This document shows positions 39,301 through 54,300 of a DNA stretch of 64,000 bases, in pieces. Where the stretch lies: contig NW_002060945.1 of the NCBI RefSeq assembly GCF_000150275.1, forward strand, positions 1,492,199-1,556,198, read 5' to 3'. Made by a program: the position numbers and the translations under genes. This stretch comes from Trichoplax adhaerens (lineage: Eukaryota > Placozoa > Uniplacotomia > Trichoplacea > Trichoplacidae). How positions within the stretch are numbered: position 1 is the first letter of the stretch; each line of letters starts with the position of its first letter. The notes below the pieces were generated by a model that did not search any database, was not told the DNA's origin, and saw only the letters and a list, made by a program, of their open reading frames with translations.

Positions 39301-42300
39301 AATTACTCTATTCTTTAAAACTTCATCGTTTATTAAATCCTAGGTAATTAGGAATTGCAAATATTTTTACTAATTAATTAATTGATGATTGCAGGAGTAG
39401 TAAATATATAGCTAATATAGTTAGCACAACCTCAATGCAAATTCAATAGCAATACTAAAGAATAAAATTATTTTTCCAAGATGTAACTTGCGTATTAAAA
39501 TAAAATTACAAAAATATGCAATAAGCATTCATATTTCTATTTTATATTCAAAGTATAGAATGGAAGTGGTAATGTATCTGCGATCACGAAGTAAAGCAAT
39601 ACGGTTGGTAATAATTCTGAATATCACATCATGGATTAATATTACAGTATCACTCAAGGTATCATTAGGACACAATTTGGTAATTCGGATCCAATTTATT
39701 ATAATTACATCAATTACTAGGTAGCTTACACCGTAAAAGTCAGGTCAATCTATGCCATACTTTTAGGAATTGCTAAGGATTAAATTCAATACAAAATATT
39801 AACCTGAGGTTGATTAGAAAGCCAACTCTTAAAAATTTTTAGCACTCTCAGCATGCCATCACGAAATGACGGAGCACGACCTATATAAATCATGAAAGTA
39901 AAATGATTAATTAGTAACCTTAAGATCATTATTTATGAGACTGTTTACAAATTTAAACACATGTAGGCCGTAAATATGACCAGGTAAACTAATTTTTCTA
40001 ATGCAAAGAAGAAAGCGATCTATGTATATTATGATAGAAATTAGTTAGCTGCCATTATAAACAAATACTTGTATTGCATAAATTGCGGGGATGCGGCTGT
40101 GTAATTATAACTACTGTCAATTGCATTGTGCAAAGCGATACTACCTTAGAAAATAAAATTACTAGGTTTAAATATAAGCTAAATATCTTACAGGCCCAAT
40201 ATTCTGCTTTAAAACAAATTTTAGCCTAGTATCATAGCAAGAAATAATGATTTCTTAGACATTTAGCAGGTCGATATGGATTACCTCGGGATATTTTCTG
40301 CTTGGGTGGAGCACTATCTTTTTCCTTCCGAGCTGGAACTGGCGAGGTAGCTACAGCGAAAGCTGCAACAGCTGGTGGTACACTACTACGCCGTAATGAA
40401 TCACGTGAAGATGTTACCACAACACCAGCAGAAGTTCTAGTTGCTTGCTCCGTTACCTCTAAGTGAGATGAAGAAGGCGAAGGCGAAGGGCATTTGGAAG
40501 CTGAAATAAATTATATTACAAGAATCATCCATTGCCTCAATAACAACATGGTAAATTATAGGATATTCGCTTCTCTTTCATGTTTTAGCCTTAGTTAGTA
40601 ACTGTACTTATATTTATGAATTATTGAAATCTGATAAATTGGATTGTAAAGATCACTTATTTTACAAATGTTATTAAATTTTATGGCGTGATATCACAGA
40701 TTAATCCGTTCTAACTTAAATGGTAAAATTCGTATGGGCTATTTGCTACAATACTTGAAATATCATTAAGAAAATGAAAATTGTAACATACGATCTGATT
40801 CTTGGACATCTTTCATTTGGGGATTTGCAACATGGGCAACATTTTGAGCGGTTACATTGGGCAAACTTGCTCTTCGAGATATATCTAACTGTAAATTAGT
40901 TACTTTTAAGCTAGATAGGGCAGACTTGGATTTAGTGCTCGGACTGTTTGGATGGCTCTTGATTTTATGGTTAGAATCCCTTGATCTTGTATCATTAACA
41001 ATTGACTTCTTGTCATCTGGGGGCGATGTAGTCTTTTCAGACTTGTCGTTACTCTATAATTCAGGAATTTATTTATTATTTATATATTATTCATACAGCA
41101 AATTATCCAAAATGGCAAAAACTATATTATTCATTCGCTCAGTTCATTGCATTTATCATTCATAACTTTGATTCCTTTATAGCCGAAAAATAATTCCGTC
41201 AGATATTATTTCTCTATACTCGCGTTATTTACTACCGATCTTTTCTATGATTAAATTACCTAAAATGATTATACCTTATTATATCACCAATGATTATGGT
41301 AGTTACTATAAGTTAAATTATTTCTGACTTTTTCTTAATTTTATAATTGAAAATTTATCTGTTAAATATCAATTGTCAGCGTGATATTATAGCAATTTCT
41401 TCGTGCAATTTGGCTTCATGATTGAACTATTTTGCTCTATTACAACTTATAACCCTAATTATACCGACTGCTACAGGTTAAACTTTCTAGGTTTATCAAC
41501 TTATAATTGAAAATTTATCATATCTGATATAATCTATTTCTATACCCTTCGCTAACTATTCTTTTCATTTATTTTACTGTATTGGTTAGATGGACTAATA
41601 CTACTAACATTGACGACGATATCGATAGAGGTAAGGTAAACTTACTTGTTTAGACCATGGTCTCCATCCAAAACCTGACGACGATGAAGATGAGGATGGA
41701 GTCGTCGGGCTATCTTTACTAGATGTTGACTTATTGGAGAAATTTAAACTTTTAGAAGATTTCATAACACTTGAAAGACTAGTGTTATTCTTATTCGATC
41801 CTTGTTTCATAGCTGACTCTAATTTATCATTATAAATGGAGAGTCGTAGATTATTAGGTCGAGAAAGAGGAGAAGACGAGGCAGATGTTAATGAATTAAC
41901 CGAAGATGTTGGTGTGGATGTGGTTGTGGTTACCATCCCTAAAACAGAAGCTAATGGCGGCGTATTGGTAAGATATTCGTTAACATTGCCCATCAAATCT
42001 GGCTGATGGCGACGAGGTGATTTACGCTGTTTGGAGGGTTTAACCGTTGTTGGTATTGGATTGGTTAGTAAACGTGGCCGAAATGCTTTATCGTCCGAAT
42101 AACCTTGAGCATAAAAGATATGATCAGAGCTATGGCGGCGACCTGCTGTATCATTTCGAACGTAATGCAAAGTTGGAAGAGCAATTTCATCTGGCGATGT
42201 TGGCGGCGATTCACTAGAAAAAGAGACCTGGCCGTAGAAACTAGCTGAATTATCCGAGATATATTCAAAGTTATGCTTGTCAATTCCATTGCTATTTCCT

Positions 42301-45300
42301 TTCCAACTGTTATAAAATTGTAATAGTTCATCGATAACATGCTCACTGGTTGTAAAAACATGATGAGTAAGCAGAAATACATTAAGATAGTCTACGCTTA
42401 AAAATCGCAAATCCAATAAACGCTGGATTAGCTTTGTAGTGCTTGCATGGCGAATCTATAAATAAATGCAGCAAAATACTTATTTAAACAGGAATCATTT
42501 CTTCAATTCGTGCAAATAGTAATCGAAAGCGGAAGAATAATAACGAATATAAATCAAGCTGGAAGCAACTTTTCCACCAACAAAGTAAAATATTGATTAA
42601 GAATGGTGTGATTTGATCAATTTTATACTAATAATTTGCTAAGAGACACTACAGTAATGATTAATAATGATTAAGAAGAAAAATTTTTTCTAGCAATGCA
42701 GTGGGGTACGAATTTAAATTGGATTTTATGAATTTTGCGCAATTAATATTTAGCTAAAAGATGCTAATAATTAAGAATTATTAAGATAGAGATGGCTTCT
42801 ATCGGTGAAGTGAATTACTATTTAAATTGGTGTAACTTGGACGAATTTTGCTCCAACATAAATAATTTATAATAATCCAGATGGAAATAATCTTCTGTAT
42901 ACGTCTATAAAACCCATGAAAATCTCTATCTAGCAACTTTACCTGCGGCACTTTATAAGAATTTAATACTTTACTGAATCGAATATCAGAATTATCTTCA
43001 AATAAGTCGGGATCAGAGCTGAAAAGTTCAAGACAGATAGTAACATTAGAAAGAATCATTAGTTCATTATTTTCGTTCAAGATGCAATCAAGGAAGATAG
43101 ATTAAAGATTTAAAGCTTACTTGAGTGAAAAACGAGGGGTAGAATCTTCTGCAGAGTATTGATTTGATGATAAATTTTCAATACACTATAAGTAGAAAGA
43201 TTTAAAAGTCATTTACGGCTATAGATTTCTACGTAAATAGTCAGAAATAAAATTGGGCCTGCAATGAGTTCAAGCCAATCCATAGATTGGCATTCGCTAA
43301 CCTGGCCAATATCGGTTGTCCATGCTGCTTTCTCTCTTTCCGTGGCTGCAGCAAATACAACTGAATATGGCGTTGAATTGCTAGGATTAATCGTCAGTTT
43401 AAATTGTAAACTGGTATCATTTTCTGAAATAATATATCCAATTGCACTGGCATTAAATCATAGTAGAAACGTCAATGAAGAGGTCATACAATCAAATATT
43501 CTCAGGATTTTCCGTTATACCTTACTTGGCATTTAAGATTAGAAGTACAATTTGCTTCTATTGAATACATAGAGTATCTTACCGTCATCATCGAGTTCTT
43601 CTTCAAGTATTGCTTCGGACAATTGAATTTTACCACATTCCTATGATGGAATTATACGTGCAATTCAAAGCTTGAGATATTTAATAGATTTATATTTAAA
43701 AATGAGAACTTGATGACAGGATTACAGTTTATAATTGGACATTTAACTGTACCCATAAATTTATGCCTGAAGTGATAGTATTTAGATAGAATTACAGTTT
43801 TTAAATTTGACTTGTACAGAAAATTAATTTTTGAATTCAATATAATATTAACCAAGCAAAGTTAAATAATTAATTCTAGTGGTAGAACTGCAATTTAAGG
43901 TTTTACATCATATAATTCACCGTTGCAGTCTACATCTTGAATAACTCATCATAAAGACTGCTGAGATTGTAAGTTGCTTTTATTGAGTATATCGGAATAA
44001 CAATTATAAGCTAACAGCTCTATTAAATTCTTTCTCTTACTTTAACAATATGGAGACGGCCACTTTGTAAATGCGAGGTAATAATTAAATGTTTGGTAAA
44101 TAGGAAGCATAATCGAATGGATGGGTTATTTTTATCGCCAAATTTAGTCTTTGCTGCTAATTTCTTTTTTAAAGTCGAGACATCTTTGGTTTTTTCCAGC
44201 GATACTTGAATGAGAGGACCTGATCATCCATAAAATAAAGGGAAATGAAGATTTAGTTTCACTGTAACGTAGAGATAAAATGGTTCGCTTAACTTTAATG
44301 ACGTAGTTATAAAAGTAAGATTGATTATGCGCGTTTATTTGCAAACTGGAAAAGTTCCATAGGCATACTATGCAAAGGAATTGAATGCATTTTTAAACCA
44401 AAAGAAAGGTAGGATGGGCTATAGATGAACAGTAAAGACTCATATAACAAGAAATTGGGAAGATAATGCAGTCGTAAAAATGACCGACTCCGCTTTGATA
44501 GTTCTAAAAGTTTGACTAACTATATCGACTACAAAATTAAACTGTCTTTGGAGCTAATATCTAAATTCATCAAATATAATTTAAATAAAAAGAAACGATA
44601 GCAGAGAATGACAGGAAATGACCAGCTTGATTTTGATAGTTGTAATACTAAAATCGAATAAGGTAATTTAATTACAGAATTAAAGTTTGCAAAGCATAAT
44701 ACTATTAATATTTAATATTTAAAGTAAATAATGGTAGTCCAGAAAAGGAGAAAAGAAAGATCGATTCATGCAAAGAATAAAACAAACAGATGATGATCAA
44801 ATAATGCTGCCTTAATGCTGATAGAGGTTAAACCGAGATTGAATAGAATCATTAATTAAAAAATGAAATACCATAAAAGGTAATGACACCTTTCATGTTG
44901 AATATTTAACTTCGACCTTACCTTGACGAAGTAAGCATTGTTCTACATCCAATAAAATATCGCATCCTTCCACAATTCTTCTTTCGATGGAGAGATTCTT
45001 TCGGATACTCTCAGTTTCGCTGACCTCATCTTGCATTACCTTTAGGAAGTTTATAGACGACAAATGAGATGATTAGCACGTCAGAATTATTTTATATGGA
45101 TCAGATATTCTTATAACATTAATCGTATATCTTATCTCAACACATTTGTTTATTTGTCAGCAAATTAAGCCTTTTATCAATTTCTTCCATATTTTAAACC
45201 AGCAGTGACTACTTACCCTAGCAATTTCATTGAGTACACCCTGAGCATTTTCTAATGATTTCCTATCAACATGGCCAGGAGGTGTGAAAGCCAATAGCTT

Positions 45301-48300
45301 GTGCAATGTGACAATTATATTGGGCACCTAATAAGATTATAGTTCAATTGAGTATAAATAAATAAGATGAAGTGCATAAAAGCTTTCTTCAAAATAGTAA
45401 AATATGAATTTACCTCATGCATAGGGTAGGTTAAGTAATTTTCTAATTTAGCTCCCAAGCAGGCTGGCTTTTGCTCTAACTGGCACAATAATTTATTGAA
45501 AGTTGGCCTAATTTTACATTCAGCTAAGACCTACGTTTTAAAATCATTATAGATGAGACATCATGTTCAAATCATGCTTATAATAGCACCGTAATTCTAC
45601 CATTGTTATTACTTACTTGCAAACTATAATGATGATTGCGGACATATTCTTGATAAATGGCTAATGTGGGCAGAAAAACATCCAACAAATTGCCTAGGTA
45701 GATTACAAAAGTATCATTTATTATGCATTGGTATTGTTAATGTAGTAGTATTTTAGCACTACAGGATATATTTTCTGTATACATATTTCTAACTAAAATT
45801 AATTTGTACTAGGCTAGCAGACGTTATAGAATTACCAATTTGTAAGGTAGGCCAGTTTTCTATTCTGGAGTGAAGAATTTTCAAGATAATTTGATGAAGA
45901 AATAAAATGGTTTCGCTAATAAAATACAAGTTGATTAGTTTGATACCTTTTGAATTCGGATATGACATATATAAATGCAATTACAAATCAATTTCAAAAA
46001 TCCAAACTTGAATTTATTTAGCAGAAATTTAGTTTAGAAGGTATAAATTAGGACATAAATTATGTAACACAATTACGAGGTCAATTTTATTACTCTAAAC
46101 TGGAATATATATTCAATAGAAATTTAGTGCATAAGAGTAGAAGGCACAGATAAGAATATTGAAATTATAACGCAGTTTAAAATAACTTTTAATGCTGTAA
46201 ACTTGAATATAGTTGTCGTAGTGAAATTTTAGTATATGCGATTAGAAGATGTATGCGTAAATTAAGATATTAAGGATGGAAAGCAATTGCAAACTCAATA
46301 TCAGTACACGAACTTGAATATATTTAGCATAAATTTATTCTATATAATTAAATACGTGAAAGAGGATATTAATGGTGTACAGTAATTATAAAATCGATTT
46401 CAATACTCTGTACTTTGATATACAGTATTTATCAGAAACTTAGTATCTACGTGTAGAAACCGCTGATTCAAAAACTGACAAATTCATTCTTACCAATTTA
46501 GAAAGATTGAATTAACTTCATCATGAGTAACCGAAGGCTTTTTAGAACTTGCCGCCATCTTTAAAGGTCTCAAATAGCAAGATACAAGAATGGACATTTG
46601 TTGTACATAATTTCGTTCTGATTCGTACAATTGAAAGAAAATGCCATTCCGTTTCTTCAAAATATCACTATGTTCTGAACTGACATAATTCTGGACGATC
46701 GCTTTCCATTTCCTGCGGCATAGCCAGCCACGAATAAAACTTTGAATCTAATAAGGTATTGAATAGTTATGTTGAACTTATTATTAGAGCTACAAGAAAT
46801 TATATATCAGTATCAATTGCAAGTAAGAGATACAGGTAGTTTATAAAACCGTCATTTAGGTTTCATTTTATGAAAGCTATGAATATAATTTACAGTTACT
46901 ATCAGAGCCATATTATATTATAAATTGATATTAAGTCCAGGAGATACATGCACGTTATAAAACTGTTATTTTAGTTTCATTTTATGAAAATTTTCAATCT
47001 AATAGGTAGTGAATAGCTCTATAGAGTTGTTATCAAATCAATATGAAATTATAAGCCGCATTAGATCTAGGATGTACAGTAGTTATAAAATTTTGTTTAA
47101 ATATCCTATGCTATTTGAATGTAATCAAGTTATCACCACAGCAAGCCAATCTAATAAAGTTACCTTTTTGATCTTTTGCAGTTCTTCTGGTTCATTTTGA
47201 GTGCTTAATTTCAACTCACATCGTAAGCAGTGCATCTGAAAACAAGGTAATCTTAGCTTATTTAACAGGATGAACGAGTCTCAAGAATGTAACATTACCT
47301 CTCCCTTTAAATTTCGAATTTCCATTTCTTGATTCTGACATAGCTGGCGAAGCTGTTTTTTCTCAATCTCTTCATTTTCCATAATTTTCGTTAAATGATC
47401 ATATTTTCTATCGATTTGGTTACGGGCAGTTCGAATATCTTCATAACTGTAGACATTAGAGCAAGCTGTTAGGGTTCCTTTAATCAAAATGTTTATGTAA
47501 TCCATGTAATCCTTTCGACTGTATCAGACTGATTAATGAACAAGTATGACATTAATGATTATCGGGCGAACGACTTCAAATGGCCATAAATTATCCTATA
47601 ATTTTGGTCTCTAAATGATAACAATATCTTACCGGCAACCACGGATATTGTCGACCCAAGCTCTTAAATCATCGTCAGTGTCAGCAGCAAAGGTAAATTG
47701 TTTCTGGCCATGGCCAGATAGCTCAATTGTGAAGATATGCTAGAAAGGAAAAGATAAAGTATAACAGTCAGAAATTGCGTCGTTTCTTTGCCTGGTAGAT
47801 GGAACAAATAATTAGACCTTTTGATAGATTTTAAAGTAAATGATTAATACAATAAGAAGGTAAAGTTTAAAGTAAACGATTAACACAGTAAGGTGAAATA
47901 TTAATAGTCATGAATTCATAAATATGTTACAAATTTCAGTAATTTCTTATGGTTAATCTCGGCCATAAAAGATCAAGGCAATAAACAATATTGGTGATAT
48001 TGGCTGACAGTAAGCATCTCTTATCCTTATAGTTAAATTTTATCAAAGGTAAGAAGAAACTAATGCTACGATATTAATGTTATTTTTAGTGAGCAGTTAA
48101 CAACTCTTATTTTCACTGATGAATATTATTGGAAACAACAAGCAACCATGCTATCATCAATTTTATAATAGTACTAAAATAAATAATTTATAGAAAGGCG
48201 AATATCATCTCCGACATGGCAAATTAATTATTTTGTTGTTATGATTGTCTATACTAGCGAAATGGACAATAAATGATAGACCTTAAAAGATTCAATCAAT

Positions 48301-51300
48301 CTGGAAATGAAAATTGATGATAGCCGTAATCATGAATCATTAATAGCACATTTCATATCTGATACAAATAGAAAAGCAACAAAAAAGTTGAATACTAGTT
48401 TTACCCAGCTTACCAAGAAATACAATTGAAATAGTGCAGTGGATTATAGAATTAGGCAAGCAAAGCAATTAGTCTTGGTTGTTGTATAGTAACAGTAAAT
48501 CAATATTCAAAACTTTGTGATCATAGTCAGACTCCTCAACAAAATATTAAAATTTCATTGCAAAATCTAGCCTATGTCTACATCGATCTAGACCTCTAAA
48601 AAATAATGTCTAGCTGAAAACGAAACCCTCCCACGTAATCTACGCAAGTTTGCCAGACAAGAAATATTTCTTGTAAAGTTAGAATCTATGAGGAAGAAAA
48701 TGGAATTGGATTGAAATCTTTCCGCTGATCTAAATCCAATTGTACCATCGAAATTGAAATTATAATCTTGGTGTTTGACTCGTTATTCAATCTCGGATAT
48801 TTCTATCGATTTAAATTTAGATCGAAATTTTGACTAGTTCATTTAAAACTATATCCATCTAAAAATGGAAGCATAATCTTCCTGTTTGGCTATTAACTTT
48901 AATTTCTGCTATTTGTTGAAATATTGATCAGTAGGAAAGGAAATGGAAAATTGATTAAAAAAATTCTGATTAGTCCATCTACGGTAGGTTCTAAACCAAT
49001 ACCAGAATTATGTCTAGACAAATTGGAATCGTAATCCTTTTGACTAATTAGTTATCCTATCTGCACATTTTCCAGATATAATCATACACAAGATAGGAAA
49101 TAAAGAATGGCATGACCGAATAGCGCTATTCTATCTCAATATCACTTAATCTCTGTCAATTATCCTTACTCCTTTTCAAATTCATATTTCAAGTATGGTT
49201 TCGTCACAAGATTTGATATAGAGTACTGGGTCACAAGGATTATGATTACCGATTTACTGAAATGAGAGATACATCTGCCAGATCTAGCATTTAAAGTGGC
49301 TTAATCAAGGTAATTAGGTTGGAGGCACTAAAACGATGAGATCTAATGAGATTAGGCTAGTGGGAGCAAAGGTGACAGATGCTAGCTGTAAATTATTAAT
49401 CCAATGGAAATTATTCTCAATTAGTATTCTTATACGTTATAGCCTTCCAAAATAGCATCTAGTTCAAAGTTTGGGTTAATAGCATCATCAACATGCTATT
49501 AAATACGTACGCATATATCAAGTGCTTGAAGGAAATGTTGTCTATCATCTAGATTTTAGAATATAATATACGGGAGATACAATCACTAGGGACTATAAAA
49601 ATAATTTAAAGATGATCTATATGACTACAATATCATCATGGAATCAAGTGCTTGAAGGAAGATCTTCCTTCATCTTGATTATCATGACAAGCATAGCTAT
49701 CTATAAAGTAATCATGGCATCAAAATATACGTATATGGATTTATAGCGGCAAAAGAATATGATGTAAATACTTGTGCGGCTATGCATATACTTAATCGGC
49801 CATTTTCAATACTTATGCGTATCATCATTCTGAAATAAAATTGTTACCAACCAATCGTGAAAATAAACCAAAGTTATCTACTGGCACTGTACGCGTAGAT
49901 AGATACTACTGTAATAGTGATCATGAAATCAAGGGCGTGAAGGAAACTTTTCCTTCATCTTGATTATGCCATAAAACCCTAGCTAACTATGAGAAATAAC
50001 TAGAATGATCTAGTGGTGTTATATTACTAGGTATATAATCTTGATCATGAAATCAAGGGCTTGAAGGAAAAGTTTCCTTCATCTTGATTATGCCACAAAA
50101 TCCTAACTAATTATGAGAAATAACTAGGATTATCTCGTGATGATATATTAGTAATATTACTATGCATATAATCTTGATCACGAGATCAAGAGCTTGAAGG
50201 AAAATTTCCCTTTATCTTGATTATGTCGTAAAATCCTTACTGACTATGAGAAATAACCAGAATTATCTACTGGTGTTAAAGCTTGAAATCATTACTAACG
50301 ATAAAAATGTAATCAGAACGAACTGCATGGATACCACTGTAATATTATTATCAAAGCTATATGAAAAAATATCCAAAACCAAGCTAGAATCAATGTGGGA
50401 TATTTCTTCCTATTCAGTTACTCCATAAATAGATGCGAGTATTGTGAGGATCAATAACTGTGCAAAATAATATGTGATACTTGGACTAGTTTCTCCTCGT
50501 CGATTATTTCTTGGCTCAAGATGGAATAAATATTCTCTTTCTTCCCAAGCCCAGCTGACATAGTAACGATAATAGCATAAAACAGAGTCGTAATCGGATC
50601 AGACAATGCTACTCTAAGGTCTGATTATGTTGTTATTCTTCTCCTTATATAAAATTTCAATCGCTTGATCAAATTTAAACTATTGCAATGGAAAGACTTG
50701 AAGGCATTGACAATTTTCCTTATTGCTTGGATTAGTGTAGGCGAATGGAATCTAGAGCTTTGTATATTGTATTGTATGTTGCAAATAAGTCGTTTATTGC
50801 TTGAACAAATCTTTTCCTTTATCATGACAAGAGTTGGCGTTAATTAAAACAGCATTGGAGATGTTGGTCATGATTGAAGGTCATGAGAAGAAAATCGGAA
50901 CAGTGGTAGTGAACAAATAGCATCATTTTAGTGATTCATGTTCAATCAAAAAATTAAATCTATGTCCCTTTGAAGTGATAAAAGTTCATACAAGAATTTA
51001 CATGTTAAACAGATGGAAAATGGAAGCTTAATTCAAACCTATTGGTTAATTAAGTTTGTTGATTAATTGCGTTTGTTGATTTAATCGTCAATTGCAGCCT
51101 ATAAAATAAGCCCAGTGATCACCTTTTTTTTAATTTTTTTCCTTGACAAATTTACAGTAGTGACTACTAATAATCTGTATTTTGATGCTTATTGCCCTAT
51201 GAGGAGATGGAAACGAATTGGATTGTGACATGCTGTAGTTGCTGTCCAATTAGGATTGTTTTGAAATTTACATTCATATTGATGAGGAATTGAATGACAT

Positions 51301-54300
51301 ATTCGTATGCTGCTAATTTTATGATTCTTATTCTTTCTAGAGTTTCTCTCCACTCATTTCCTCCATGATATTAGAACAACGATATAAGTAAACTGAGGGG
51401 AAATACAAGTAAGAATATCGAGGATAAATTGAGTTCATTTTACCATAAACTTTACATTACTGGCATGATTGAGCTCTAGAGTATAATATCTGGGACCAAT
51501 TAATTTGATTGATGTAATTGACTCTTCATTTCTGTTATGTTAGTAAATCAAGAGTGCAGAACGCAGAGTGAGTTAGATCAGTAAAAGCAATTTAAGCCGA
51601 ATTTTCAAGAACATAGCTAAATCATGATGATATTACTCTAGTTCATCTTATCCTCTCCTAATCAATAGATTGGACATTGTGGCAAGAGTAGCTCAGTTTA
51701 GCATCTATACTCTTTCCCGATTCCCTATCCATTTCTTCGACGTTAGTAAAGCAAAGGTGTTAAAATAAAGGACGATTACAATCCGTTTATGAAAAGCAAT
51801 TTTATATAACAATTTACATAGTCAGCAACTTTGACACTGTCGTAAAAATGGATTTAAGTTCACGTTGGTATTCTTTCTTGATTTAGCCCCCTATAAATTT
51901 CTTGTACCCGCCATTGGCAAAGCAACGATACCAAAATCAAGAGCAAATTAGATCAATAAAAGCAATCTACAGTATCGTTAGTATTTTATCCATCTACAAC
52001 TCCAATATTGCGGTAAAAATGACTCTATCCATCATTAAATGATCAAGCACCATTATAAAATCATCTCCTTGTCGCTAACGTTGGCGATTTTTTAATAACC
52101 ATAGGGCTATAGTTAATCACAGGCAATCAATTGCCTATTGACTCGTATTACATACAAAAAAATGACCATTAGATTAAGGGGATAATAAATAGTTTCAATA
52201 TAAGCATTAAAACAAATTAAACGAATATCAATTGGTCAAAAGCATTACAGCAACATGTATAACGATATCATGTAGACAATGTATCGATCTATTGCCATGA
52301 GAAATGATGCCAAAGGAATCGGTCCATTTATTTTAGACATGATACATTTAATTCTAATTTCTTCTGTTTTCAAATCGATCTATGCGTTAAGGTATTTTCA
52401 TACACTATATTCAAGGTTGCAGATGGGAAATTGTTTTCAATGTCTTAATTTTTAGGGGGGACAAGAAATGAATAGTTAAGAGATATTATTATACAGTTTC
52501 CTTTTTTTTCAATCGGATATCCTATCCAAAAGGGATTTCTTAAATAGGTAACAGCGAGACAATTTACAACTATCATGATTGGATGATTATTGGACAAGCT
52601 TTATCATGATTAATCTGCGCCCATAGAAACATTAAAAAGAAAGTGCTACTGAATTTCTCTTTCCAGTTTTTGTCAGTTTCTTTCTGATCTTCCTTTATGA
52701 TTATGAAATAGGAGCCAAGCTTGGAGACTCATTCCTCAGTGGTAGCAATAATATGAGCCCCTATCGCCTCTAAAAATAATACTACTACCCATCACGCTGA
52801 GAGTATCGGTCTATTCATTTCGATCAGATTCTTCATTAATCACCGGGAAAAAGGATAGAATCAAATATTGATTCTCCGTAATGACTATATAACATCTATA
52901 AACGAGAGAGAAAAAAGAAAATTCCTACAGAACCCTAACCCTTCCTAAACGTATTCATCTTTGCTTGTCTCCAATCTATTTCAATGTTACGACAGTGATC
53001 ATCAATCCGAAAAATTTCGACTTCATTAACCGTAAACTAATACAACATTCCATGGTTAGTCCACCTAGTCTATAGGGTAGTTGTCATCATCATCAAGAAA
53101 ACGTTAGGGAATTAAACGTGGATTCTCTTCAATGATAATTACGTAACAGAAGAGGAAGAAAATTCTAGCAGAGCTGAATTCTTAATCTACTGTATCTGCG
53201 CTCGTATTCAATTTGTTTTCAGGTAGGAATCAATCAGTGCTGTAGCAGCTGTCGTGTGCCAGAAAAATAGAAATGACGGCAAGTTCTATAAATAATTTTG
53301 CTCATCTAGATAGTATTCTCCATATCACTGAGAAGGTATTACACAACCGAATACTGATTCTCATCCATGATAACCACCTAAAAAAGAGAAGAAATTTCCA
53401 GTAGATCTGAATTCTTAATCTACTGTATCTCCGCTCGCATTCAATCTATTTTTCATGCAGGAATTATTGAATGCTATCTTGTGCCGGAAAAAAAATACTC
53501 TACGGTACATTCTGTAAAATGTCCGCTCATTTTTGTGCTATTCTCCATCATCACGAAAATGTTACAGAATTACCTGTTCTCCTCCATGATTGTTCTATGA
53601 AGGGGAGAAAAAGTTCTAGCACAGCTGAATTCTTAATAGATTGTATCTCGGCTCGTATTCAATTCATTTTTTTTTCACGTGGAAATCATTTAATGCTGCA
53701 GTAGCTATCCTATGCCGAAGGGGAGAAAATTGACCACAGCACATTCTGTAAGAAGTCCGCTCATCTCGATGATATTCTCCATAATCCCCAAGAAAATATT
53801 ATAGAACCAAACCTTAATTTCTCTTCAATGATAAGGACAGGTAGGGGTGAGAGAAAAGAAAATCACTGCACCACAGAATTGAGCTGTTAGTAAACTATAC
53901 CTCCGCATGTCTTCAATCTAATTTCGCCCACTCTAGTCCTCATTTAACCTGGCGATAGCCATCATTTATTTTCTCTTATCATCATTGTAATAAAATAGAC
54001 TACTGAATAAGATTACTCGATATAGAAGTTCATTTATTTTCCAAGTATAATCCAATCTATTCTTCATGTCTGTGGAAAATGGTACTCTATGGAATTCTTA
54101 TTCTCCTCCAGGATAAAATATGTAAAATGGCAAAGATTCCTACTTCACTGAACTATCCATAATCACATATTTTCCTCCATTTCCAATCTCTTGATAATAC
54201 GTCATCGTCTATTCTAGCCTAAATAGGGATGATAAAGTGGAAAAAATTTCCTACTGTATCCAAATGGACTATAAAATAATATTCGTTCATTTTCCAAGCT

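Noticed and set aside
41604-41645. Extension of the RASGRF linker exon to a stop at 41604
   Set aside because: A canonical donor (GTAAGT) after codon CAA at 41646 leads in phase to the next linker exon, so the extra residues are intron read-through.
43264-43536. 90-codon plus-strand frame
   Set aside because: Antisense shadow of the RASGRF second PH-domain exon at 43423-43302.
49500-50240. MicroRNA genes in the intronic hairpins
   Set aside because: Stem and loop are short, copies are tandem, and placozoans are reported to lack recognisable microRNAs; reported only as structured repeats.
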